From: Candidatus Poseidonia sp.
GTDB taxonomy: Archaea; Thermoplasmatota; Poseidoniia; Poseidoniales; Poseidoniaceae
Direction: 5' to 3'
NCBI GenBank assembly: GCA_030827365.1
Contig: JAUREO010000012.1
Location: forward strand, 1 to 43,181
Length of the DNA stretch: 43,181 nucleotides
How positions within the stretch are numbered: the stretch's first letter is position 1; each line of letters begins with the position of its first letter. The notes beneath the pieces were generated by a model. It saw only the letters and a program-made list of their open reading frames with translations. It was not told where the DNA came from and searched no databases. The position numbers were made by a program, and so were the translations under genes. This document shows, in pieces, positions 16,635 through 25,500 of the stretch.

Positions 16635-17033
16635 TCAGAAATTTACGCTGAATTCCATATCGCAGGCTGGACAGTTGAGGGTTCTACTTCCTGGTCGTTG
16701 TTTCATTCGAAGTCCACGTTCGCAATGAGGGCACTGGATTTCCACTCTTGGAACATGCTCTGTCAAGGTAAAATATGTGTCACATTGGCCGCATTTTAGG
16801 TGGGCAGGGCGCTTTGCAACACCTGCGATGAGAACCCTTGAACATTCAGGACAACTTACCTTCTCTTCTTTCCAAGCACGAAGTGTGCCTTCATGTTCGA
16901 TATTGACTTTTGCTTCGCATATCAAACATGCAACAACACCCAACTTTGAGGGGAGCAAATGGTCGCATTTAGGGCAAGAAAGTGGGGGGGGGCCAACCCT
17001 TGACTCGACTGTAATCTCATCGGACATACGCAT
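16635..17033 (-). CDS. Triple zinc-ribbon protein
   Basis: A 132-residue protein with six CxxC pairs (C20/C23, C36/C39, C61/C64, C81/C84, C101/C104, C121/C124), which pair up as three consecutive zinc ribbons covering nearly the whole chain. The last ends in ACDMEFSVNF, a typical ribbon ending. No enzymatic domain is visible; such proteins bind nucleic acids or other proteins. Start is ATG at 17033, with another in-frame ATG at 17027. It sits between an HTH regulator and PssA with 9-base spacers on each side, so it is probably co-expressed with both and could be a regulator. Confidence 0.85.
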   Translation of the reverse strand: MRMSDEITVESRVGPPPLSCPKCDHLLPSKLGVVACLICEAKVNIEHEGTLRAWKEEKVSCPECSRVLIAGVAKRPAHLKCGQCDTYFTLTEHVPRVEIQCPHCERGLRMKQRPGSRTLNCPACDMEFSVNF

Positions 17034-17042
17034 CTCTAGTCA

Positions 17043-17528
17043 TTATTGTTCTTTCTTTTTTCGCATCAATATCAATTGATTTGGGACAAAATTCCAAGGA
17101 ATGTCAATATTCAAATGGAATTTTTCTGAAATCTCTTTAAGCATGTCTTTTGCAAGAACTTGTGCTCTTGAATCGGTTAAATCGATGGCAATGTGTTCAT
17201 TTGAGAAATCGATTGATTCTGTTGAAGCCTCAGGATGTGGAGGGGCCTGTGAGAAGTTTGAATTCGATTGAACATGAAGAAGTTCGGGTAAAGAAACATC
17301 CTTGATTTTCCTCCACCAACGGGCTCGACCTTCGTCACGATGGTTCTCAACAAGCTCAAGTTTGCTAAGTTTTTTCAAATGATGATACAGATTATATCGG
17401 TCAATTTCCAAAGCATCTTGCAATTGAACGGTACTCATTTCCTCTGCTTGTGCAAGGAGAACATACAATTCTCTTCGTGTTGGATGGGCTAATGCTGTTG
17501 TTATCGGGTCCCCTCGTATGCGTGCCAT
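17043..17528 (-). CDS. ArsR-like winged-helix transcriptional regulator
   Basis: A 161-residue protein whose first 75 residues are a winged helix of the ArsR-like archaeal kind: ITTALAHPTRRELYVLLAQA (helix 1-2), STVQLQDALEIDRYNLYHHL (recognition helix) and LVENHRDEGRARWWRKI (wing). The metal-binding ELCVCD motif of SmtB/ArsR sensors is absent, and there is no cysteine in the domain, so metal sensing is not supported although a heavy-metal ATPase lies directly upstream on the same strand (56-base gap). The C-terminal part (about 80-161) is of unknown type and may be a ligand or dimer domain. Ribosome binding site GGTGAGAGG precedes the ATG. Confidence 0.87.
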   Translation of the reverse strand: MARIRGDPITTALAHPTRRELYVLLAQAEEMSTVQLQDALEIDRYNLYHHLKKLSKLELVENHRDEGRARWWRKIKDVSLPELLHVQSNSNFSQAPPHPEASTESIDFSNEHIAIDLTDSRAQVLAKDMLKEISEKFHLNIDIPWNFVPNQLILMRKKKEQ

Positions 17529-17584
17529 CCTCTCACCAATCTATCAAAAGCACTCATTGACTTTGAACATGTCGAGAAGGATTG

Positions 17585-20296
17585 TTAAGAGGATGATGCC
17601 CTTTTCTGAATCAATCGTTGTTTTAAAGCTTTGAATGCTTCAATCGTCTCGGTATACAATGAAAGGAATGTGCTTTTCAAAAGAGGCCACATTTGTCCGT
17701 TCTGTGCAAGTCGAGCACCGTTGAAAATCACCAGAATCACAGAAGCTTCGTGAATTAGAACACCTACCCAAAGTTGATCGTACATTTGGTTGATGACAGC
17801 AAAGACAAGTGCGAGGGTAATGCCCACTGAAAGGAGTAAGTTTTGTGATAACGTTCGTTGTGCTTTACGAGCAAGGTCAATCATTTCGGTTAACATCCTC
17901 GGATCATCGCTCGGAATCAGGATGTCTGCAGCCTCCAAATTGACGGATTCGCCGGTACCAACCGCAACTCCAACATCGGCAACTGCCAAAGCAGCAGCGT
18001 CGTTAAATCCATCCCCAACCATCATCGTGATGTGGGTTTGGGACCTGCCTTCGACCCATTTTACTTTACGCTCAGGGTCCAATTCACCATGAGCAGCGTT
18101 TTTTGGAAGTCCTATTTGACGAGCAAATTCATCCACTGCTCTCTGTTGGTCGCCTGAAATAATCTCAACATTAATATGGCGGCTGTAAAATTCTGGAACA
18201 AGTGATTCAGAGCCTTTTCGAGTATCATCATGTATGAATGTAAACAGTGCAATGATGTTGTTGTCCTTGATGAGCACGCTCGCTCCGTGTCCTGCGTTAA
18301 GTGCAAGTTCAAATGCATCTTGGATAGATTGTTCAGCATCTTTCATGATTTTATCTTTTGAATTCGCACGAACAAACGCAACTTTTGAAGAACCATATTC
18401 ACCTTCAACACCTCCATCAATATCCTGCAACTTTGTGATTTTCGTTGGTTGTATGTTCTTGCTTGTAGAGTATTCCAACACAGATAGTGCATAGGGATGC
18501 GATGAACGTTGCTCAAGTCCAGCAGCGATTTGGAGGATGGAATCCTTTCGCTGACCCTTAGCACAAATTACTTCGCCAATTTTTGGCCTACCGGAGGTTA
18601 GCGTCCCAGTTTTGTCTAACAAAACATGGTTCACCTTTGCGAGTCGCTCAAAAATATCGCCACCTCGAACAATGACTCCACGTTGGGCAGCATGCGATAA
18701 GGCCGCCGCGTGGGGAACAGGGGTGGCTAAGAGAAGGGCACAAGGACAAGATACGACCCACAGAAGTAAGATGATTTTCCAATCGTCTGGGAACATAAAA
18801 TACCAAACCGCAAACGCACCGAACAATACAAATGGCACCCAAATCGCTGTGAATTTTTCAAGGCTACCTTGAATACGAGGAGGTACTTCTTTGAATGAGT
18901 GCACTGCATCAATTAATCCAGAAAGACGTGTATCTTTTCCGATGGCCGTTACTTTAAGCAAGACTGGGCCTTTTGCCAAAACAAGACCTGCTTCAATTGA
19001 ATCACCTTCTCCAACTTCAACCGGAACAGATTCACCTGTCAATGGTGCTTTATCCAAAGAGCCTTTTCCTTCAATGATGATGCCATCTGCTGGAATCAAT
19101 TCTCCGCTTCTAATTTCTAAAATATCACCAATTCGAACCAAATCGATGGGGATGACATCATCATCTTTGCAAATTGGCACTTGTTGATGGGTTGGCGTAA
19201 TTGGTGCAGCCATCGGTAGCGATATTGAAATCTTTGAAATCTTAGAAACTTCAATTGGTGTTGACTGTTCAACACGACGGGCTGTTCGTGGTAATCGGTC
19301 TAATCCCCCTTGCATCGCTTCTCTTGCTTTTTTAAGGGCATCTCCCTCGAGATGAGCCGTAAATGCGACTAAGATGGCAACAATGAGGGCTTCTTCCCAC
19401 ATTCCGAGGATACCAGCGCCAATCACTGCAAGGCTGGTGAGCACTTGAAATCCCATCTGTCTATTCTTTAGAGAACTCAATCCTTCACGGAACATTTGCG
19501 CTCCTCCGATGAGTAAGCCTGGAATGGCAATGGCTGCGATGATCATCTCGGACAGCCCAGCCAGTTCAGCGAGAAGAACAACGAGGAGAATTGGTACCGC
19601 GATGCCCCCGCCAATGAGACGCCATTGGTCTGGACGAATTCTATCGGACCTTGCAGCAGAGTACCGAGGTGGTTGACCAAGAACATGAAGCAAAGATTCA
19701 TCTCGCATGTTTGCTAAATCTGAAGGCGTTTCGGCGATGACTTGAATCAAAATTCTGCCATCATCATTTACTTCAGCATCCAATATACCAGGCTGACGTT
19801 TGAGCAATTGCTCAAGTTTTGCAACTGCGATATTGTTTCGATGAGCGACTTCACGTGCCTGAACCCCAAGCAATTCTTGGTGGACGACATCTGGGGCATG
19901 CCCTAACGAGCGAAGGACAGAAGAGACTTCTGCTGCGGAGCCTTTTTCGACATCCAATTCAAAACGTACTTCACCGGTTGTTGCTGATACTTTCGCATCA
20001 CTTACATGATTCAAATACGACAATGCACCCATGGCTTTGGAAGCACAATCAGGACAATCCATACCCATGAGTGGCCATGCGACCTCAAATTTCCCTCGAA
20101 AATCTTTGATAATCGTAGTGTCAAGTACTTCAGCATCGAGAATTGTGTTGTTTTCTTCTGGTCTGTCTTCTTGTTTTTCCTTTTTGACAACTTTTGATTT
20201 TGCTTTCGTCACGGGTTGGGCGGGTACATCATCATCGAGCGACAAAAACACTTCATCACTGCCTTCGTTGTTCTTCCCCATGCTTTTGCGATTCAT
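17585..20296 (-). CDS. Heavy-metal P1B-type ATPase (Zn/Cd or Cu exporter)
   Basis: A 903-residue ion pump of the inner membrane. After a 65-residue charged N-terminal extension comes a heavy-metal-associated domain with GMDCPDC (C81, C84). The membrane CPC motif is SCPCALLLATPVPHAAALSH (about 515-534), followed by phosphorylation site DKTGT (about 557-561), the SHPYA motif of the nucleotide domain and MVGDGFNDAAALA (about 757). The last membrane segment, QLWVGVLIHEASVILVIFNG, resembles Zn/Cd/Pb transporters of the ZntA/CadA branch rather than Cu pumps, so Zn2+/Cd2+ is my preferred substrate, without certainty. The N-terminal extension and a short His/Asp insertion near residues 360-385 are unusual. 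It is divergent from the HAD gene across 76 bases. Confidence 0.93.
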   Translation of the reverse strand: MNRKSMGKNNEGSDEVFLSLDDDVPAQPVTKAKSKVVKKEKQEDRPEENNTILDAEVLDTTIIKDFRGKFEVAWPLMGMDCPDCASKAMGALSYLNHVSDAKVSATTGEVRFELDVEKGSAAEVSSVLRSLGHAPDVVHQELLGVQAREVAHRNNIAVAKLEQLLKRQPGILDAEVNDDGRILIQVIAETPSDLANMRDESLLHVLGQPPRYSAARSDRIRPDQWRLIGGGIAVPILLVVLLAELAGLSEMIIAAIAIPGLLIGGAQMFREGLSSLKNRQMGFQVLTSLAVIGAGILGMWEEALIVAILVAFTAHLEGDALKKAREAMQGGLDRLPRTARRVEQSTPIEVSKISKISISLPMAAPITPTHQQVPICKDDDVIPIDLVRIGDILEIRSGELIPADGIIIEGKGSLDKAPLTGESVPVEVGEGDSIEAGLVLAKGPVLLKVTAIGKDTRLSGLIDAVHSFKEVPPRIQGSLEKFTAIWVPFVLFGAFAVWYFMFPDDWKIILLLWVVSCPCALLLATPVPHAAALSHAAQRGVIVRGGDIFERLAKVNHVLLDKTGTLTSGRPKIGEVICAKGQRKDSILQIAAGLEQRSSHPYALSVLEYSTSKNIQPTKITKLQDIDGGVEGEYGSSKVAFVRANSKDKIMKDAEQSIQDAFELALNAGHGASVLIKDNNIIALFTFIHDDTRKGSESLVPEFYSRHINVEIISGDQQRAVDEFARQIGLPKNAAHGELDPERKVKWVEGRSQTHITMMVGDGFNDAAALAVADVGVAVGTGESVNLEAADILIPSDDPRMLTEMIDLARKAQRTLSQNLLLSVGITLALVFAVINQMYDQLWVGVLIHEASVILVIFNGARLAQNGQMWPLLKSTFLSLYTETIEAFKALKQRLIQKRASSS

Positions 20297-20372
20297 GGCA
20301 TCTTCATGAATACTCCCACTTGGAAGGAATCAATGTCATAACCTTGAAGGAACAATAGATTCTGCAACAACT

Positions 20373-21089
20373 ATGCAATTCTTGCCAGAAGGGTGGAAGC
20401 CTTCGTATGTTGCTATCGACATTGATGGAACGATTACGGATGAGAAAAAGTTACTTGATGGCGAAGCAATCGAAGCACTACGAAAACTTGAGCAATCTGG
20501 TATTCCTGTAATTTTAAGCACGGGAAATGTAAGGGCAATTGCATATGGCTTATGGCGATTCATTGGTTTAAGTGGCCCAATGTGCTGTGAAAATGGTGGC
20601 GTACTTTGGGATGAATCATGGCCACAACCTCTTGTTCGAGCAGACCCAACAGAAGCAAAAAAAGCAGCTGAATGGTTGGCTTCGCAAATAGATGGACTCG
20701 ACCCAAATGGCATAGAAACCAACCAATGGAGGGAAAGTGAATGGTGTTTACGTGCCGATGAACCGTTCGAACTCATTTGTGAATTACTCAAAAACAGCCA
20801 ATTCGCACATTTATCCACAGTGAGGACGGGATTTGCAATTCATCTCATGGATGGTGTCTTATCGAAAGGGCAAGGACTCAAAGTGTTGTTTCAATTATTA
20901 TCGATAGATCCTGCTGAAGTTCTCGCTATTGGAGATGCACCGAATGATATTTCGATGTTTGAATTGTGTGGACATTCCATTGCAGTTAGTTCGGAATTTG
21001 ATGAAGTTGTAGTTGCAGCAAAGACAGTATCACATCATCAAAGAAGCAAAGCTATTGCCCCTATTGTCGATGAGATTCTGAAGGCGTAG
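20373..21089 (+). CDS. HAD-family phosphatase, archaeal phosphoglycolate phosphatase-like
   Basis: A 238-residue HAD hydrolase of the Cof/SPP type. Motif I is DIDGTITD (D16, D18 nucleophile and acid), motif II is LSTGN with the threonine, motif III lysine is in VLSKGQGLK (about residue 166), and motif IV is IGDAPNDISMF. The cap region lies between motifs II and III, as in the Thermoplasma phosphoglycolate phosphatase. The likely reaction is dephosphorylation of 2-phosphoglycolate, formed among others in repair of oxidised DNA ends; sugar-phosphate substrates are possible. Its stop codon abuts that of the convergent rmuC gene with no spacer. Confidence 0.9.
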   Translation: MQFLPEGWKPSYVAIDIDGTITDEKKLLDGEAIEALRKLEQSGIPVILSTGNVRAIAYGLWRFIGLSGPMCCENGGVLWDESWPQPLVRADPTEAKKAAEWLASQIDGLDPNGIETNQWRESEWCLRADEPFELICELLKNSQFAHLSTVRTGFAIHLMDGVLSKGQGLKVLFQLLSIDPAEVLAIGDAPNDISMFELCGHSIAVSSEFDEVVVAAKTVSHHQRSKAIAPIVDEILKA

Positions 21090-22382
21090 TCATTCTTCTT
21101 CTTCGATTTCAACAACGTCAAGCAATGCTCGTTCATGGTTTTGAAGCGCTTCCTCTAGCACATTTTTGTCAATTTCTTTCTTGACACGTGCACCTAGTTT
21201 CTTGAGGTCTTCGGTTCGTTTGATGACATTTCCTTTGTTGTTCATCAGTCTACCTTGGGCCTCCTCAAATGCTACATTCGCCTGATTGAGCCGAGACCCA
21301 ATATTGTCAAATGATTCGAGGAACAAGACAATTTGATCATGAAGTCCACCTGCTTGTTCAATCAATTTGACTTGATTCCGCCTTTGCATTTCCCGCTTCC
21401 ACAAATCCTTGATGAGCAATAATGCAGTCACAATCGTTGCTCCTGTAACCACTTTGACATTGACGTTTCCTGCCAAATCCATGTACAACTCTGGGCTTTG
21501 TCGCATGGCAGCACCAAATGCGCTCTCGAGAGGGACGAACATGAGAACGAATTCAACCGAGTTCACTGATTCCATATCTTGATAGCGTTTGGAAGCGAGG
21601 ATTTTTGCATGGTTTTCTATCGATTTGCAATGTTCTTTCATCGCTTTTTCTGCTTCTTCTTCACTTTCAGCATTCACATATCGCTCCCATGCTGTTAGGG
21701 ACACTTTGGAATCGATAATCACTTGGCGATTTTCGGGTAAATAGACGATAAAATCTGTACGCTTACGGGTACCATCTGCTGATGTTTCTGAAATCTGTGT
21801 GTCGTAATCTTTGCCTTCGACAAATCCCATGGATTGAAGGAGATTTTCAAGAACCAGTTCGCCCCAAGCACCTTGTGCCTGAGCATCAGCCTTGAGGGCC
21901 CTTGTGAGGGATTGTGTGTCTTCGCTCAATCGAATACCAAGATTGGAAACTGCGGTAATCTCGTTTTTCAAATTGGTATCCCTCGCTATGGATTCGCGTT
22001 CAAAACGATTGATATTTTCTGTGAAGGTTTCAAGATTTTTTTGAAGTGCTTCTGTAGCCCCTTTGAATGAGTTTTCTTTGTCTTCCTCCGATTTTTTGAC
22101 AACTTCATCGAAGGCATTTCTTGCAGTGATTGAGAACACTTCTTTGAGTTGTTCAAGTTGTTGCTGCATTTGTTTTTCTCGTTCATTAAACAATTCGTTT
22201 TCGTGTTGAGTGCGCAGTATTGAACGCTGTCCTTCACTCTCTAACTGTTGGCGTAACGTAGCCAATTCGACCGATGACTCATGTGATGTTTGTAACACGA
22301 GTTGTTTAGTTCTTTGGTTCATGACCGCCCACATGAGGACGAGTGCTACGAGTAAAATGAGAATTGCGACCCAATCTTCCAT
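21090..22382 (-). CDS. rmuC: RmuC family protein
   Basis: DNA recombination protein RmuC family, 430 residues. An N-terminal membrane anchor (residues 5-21, VAILILLVALVLMWAVM) is followed by a coiled coil (about 25-130) and the RmuC nuclease-like core: AQGAWGELVLENLLQSMGF, then RTDFIVYLPENRQVIIDSKV, VLMFVPLESAFGAAM and the conserved VKVVTGATIVTALLLIKD. The core with D/E-x-K (IIDSKV) is PD-(D/E)xK-like. RmuC limits inversions at small repeats in E. coli and acts in defence-related or repair contexts; the protein is bacterial in origin and appears occasionally in archaea. tRNA-Leu lies 57 bases upstream on the same strand. Confidence 0.92.
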   Translation of the reverse strand: MEDWVAILILLVALVLMWAVMNQRTKQLVLQTSHESSVELATLRQQLESEGQRSILRTQHENELFNEREKQMQQQLEQLKEVFSITARNAFDEVVKKSEEDKENSFKGATEALQKNLETFTENINRFERESIARDTNLKNEITAVSNLGIRLSEDTQSLTRALKADAQAQGAWGELVLENLLQSMGFVEGKDYDTQISETSADGTRKRTDFIVYLPENRQVIIDSKVSLTAWERYVNAESEEEAEKAMKEHCKSIENHAKILASKRYQDMESVNSVEFVLMFVPLESAFGAAMRQSPELYMDLAGNVNVKVVTGATIVTALLLIKDLWKREMQRRNQVKLIEQAGGLHDQIVLFLESFDNIGSRLNQANVAFEEAQGRLMNNKGNVIKRTEDLKKLGARVKKEIDKNVLEEALQNHERALLDVVEIEEEE

Positions 22383-22439
22383 ACCTATCGATATGCTATT
22401 TCGTCAAGGGTTTATCAAGTTAATTTAGAATGATTGAGG

Positions 22440-22521
22440 TGCCGGTGGTAGGATTCGAACCTACGAAGCTATACGCAGCAGATCTTGAGTCTGACCCCTT
22501 TGACCGCTCGGGAACACCGGC
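22440..22521 (-). tRNA. tRNA-Leu(CAA)
   Basis: On the minus strand acceptor GCCGGTG pairs with CACCGGC, T arm GTAGG-TTCGAAT-CCTAC is perfect, and loop CTCAAGA gives anticodon CAA. The long variable arm (GCTGCGTATAGCTTC) marks a class II leucine tRNA. Discriminator A is at 22440. CCA is not encoded (CCT follows). The outermost anticodon-stem pair (T-C) is mismatched. No intron seen. Confidence 0.94.
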
Positions 22522-22552
22522 TTGTTTCTTGCGTGATGCCTTCTCTTCTTGA

Positions 22553-25500
22553 CTATTGCTCTTCACGAGCATCTACAACTTTTTGCAGTTTCAAAGGAGG
22601 GTTTTGATTGTTAAAATCAATGTGTTCGAACCATTTTTCCACCTTTTGGTTTCTCCTGATTATGAACACAAACACCAAAACGACTATGGCCAATATGGAT
22701 AAGCCAACATTGACCATTGCAGAAGTTTCATCTTCAACATCAAATGGTTCAACAGCAGCCATTGGGATGGAAATTTGAGGTGTTCGGTTTTCAAGTTCTA
22801 TGGTAAGGCCCAATCGACCTTCTTTCCAAGCTTCCACGGTCCATTGAATTCGTTGGGTCTGACCACTCTCCAGCAAAAGCTCAGTTGAATTGAGGATTTT
22901 TCCTTCGTCGTTACGCAGGATAAGATTGGTCGAACCCGAAAGTAACCCAGGATTCACAACATCGATACTGATGGTTAATTCTTGACCTACTTTTGCTCGA
23001 TAGGGTTCAACGAGGATGTCTTGGAACGCTGGTTCAAAAGCAACAAGGGTGATGCCAAATCGGTAGGGTTGTTCTTGACTACCCAATCCGCTCATTGTAT
23101 ATCCAGCATTATCGACAACGTTGAACCAAATCTCAAATGAATCACCTCGTTCAAAAATGAAATCTGTAAATGATAAATTGATGAGGTCCGCAAATGTAGT
23201 TCGTGACATTCCGGTCATTTCACCAGTGAGGATGAACGACTTATTCATGCCATCAACAGGCTTACCCGCTCTGAACAACTGAATGTACATCACTGTGTCA
23301 TGAACCCCAATTCCCCCTGCATCATCGACAACAAAAATGAGTTCAACTTCTTCAAGTGCATTGCTCCTCAAATTTTCAAAAATTCCTTGTGGAAGAACGC
23401 CACGTGGCTTTTGATCATCAAGAACAATACTCAATTCAAGAGAATTTGAGTTCCAATCGTTCATTCCAATGATCGAAAATGTCAGTGTCCCTTCATCGTT
23501 CACCATCACAAGAGATTCAATCGTTATAAGAATTTGATATTGCCCGTTTGAACTGAAATTTTCAATGCCAGTTCTAGTCCGTTCTCCATCTTCCAACCGC
23601 CAGTGAATTGCACCTTCTTGAGGTAGTTCTTGTGCATAGATAGATGAAGAATTGTAGTACACACCAATGATTGCTTCTATCAGGTCCTGCTTTGAAAGTG
23701 TTAATTCACCATTGAAGACTTCACCTTGTGGACTTGTTTGGTCAACGATTGAATCAAAACGCAATTCAAGTACTCTTTCCGCAGTCCATCGGTATCGCTC
23801 CATTGTTGAAAATCCGATGGGGATGCTTGAACCTTCATCGTACACCGAGAATGATGGTAGAAACGACAAATCAGGTAAAGTGCTCACTCTTTGCCAGGAT
23901 AATCGAAATGTAAACAGCACCTCAAATGTAGAGGTAGGTTTTTGCTGAAATGTTGTGACTATTGGCGTCTCTTCAAAGCAGTCTACATCAAAATCAATCG
24001 TGTGGAAACGCGGGTAATAGTGGATAAAACATGATTGTGAATATTCACTCGACATTAAGTGCAATCGAATACTATCGAGTGATGTTAGGCCGTTACCCTC
24101 CGTTAACACTGCTTTGAATGAATGTTGATATCCGGGAAGGAGATGCTGATTTTCAAGGTCGAAAGAAAAAGTATCGAGTTGAACAATCGTGTCTGACCTT
24201 CGTTGTACCTCGAAGGTAGCAGCGTCATTGAATTCTCCTTCGGAACCACCATTTGCAATTGGATTACCAGCCAAATCGAAAGCATTCACGACAAGACTAG
24301 CACGGCCAACCTGAGCGTTTGGAGCAAGAATATCTGCCCACTCGAATAAAGGAAGGTCAATTTCTGCATTTGTAACGCCTTTGTTGACCGAAACCCACAT
24401 TGATTCATACTCATCTTCTTCCATCATGGCATTACCGTTTTCATCATCCCTGTGTTCAAGCCAAGTTTTGATTTCAATTGCAGAAGCGAGTCCTTCGTCA
24501 TCAGCAATGAAAAGCCGAATTGGAATATTTTGTCCTTCCATCCAAATGTGCCCATCGAGAGGTACTCGACCGCTTGGATCGAGCACATCGAGTCCGAGGA
24601 AGTCTGGTGGTGAGACATCATGCAAAAATCGAATTTCAGTAATTGCCTGAGTCCGATCGAGCGAGGTTGTTGTGGTCTGATTTTCTGGACCACATCGAGA
24701 TATGAATGCACGAATATTCATCCACGTATTCGATGGGACTTTATCGGCGATTGTAGGCGATTCAATGTTGATGGTAAATCGGCCGTTTTCATCAACCTCA
24801 CCGGTCCAACTTTGGATGAAATCGACTGGCTCGCCTGGCCATTCTGGTTGACCTCCAGAAGCATTGATGGGTGGAACTGCTTGGATTTGAATGGTCACTT
24901 CGGCCTCATTTAAACCAACCCAAATATTTGAGGTCCCATCAAATCGAACTCGGCCTGTAACCTCCATTGCGGTGGATTGACTGACATGAAATGGCCACAA
25001 TGGATGCGTCCAATCCGCAATGGACCGTTGTTGGTCATCAAAAATTTCGAGTTGAATAATTTCAACATCATTTTCGATTTGATTTGATTGGGTATTGATG
25101 TAATGCAATGTTGGACCTGCAAACATACCATTTGCATCTGTCGCTTTCAAGAAGTAGTGTACATCATCGACATCATCAAGCAACCACGAACTCCTGAATC
25201 GCCAAATCACTTCGCAGAAATTAAGGTCGCAATTGACGGAAGAAGATTGCAGTGCAGCAAGTCCAAGGCCACTAAGCTGACGGAATCGGGGTGTTCCATC
25301 CAATTGGTCAACTTCAACAACCACGAAGGCTGATTCGTACGAAGAGGTTGAGGCGAGTGCGAGTTGAATCGATGTGATGTCTGGTGCATCGAAGGTTGGT
25401 TTTGCTGGATTCAAGCGCTCATGTCGAGTCGTGACCTCAATTTCCCGTTGCGGCAACCACTGTTCAATAGAGGTCGACTCAATGGTTTCAACGAACATTG

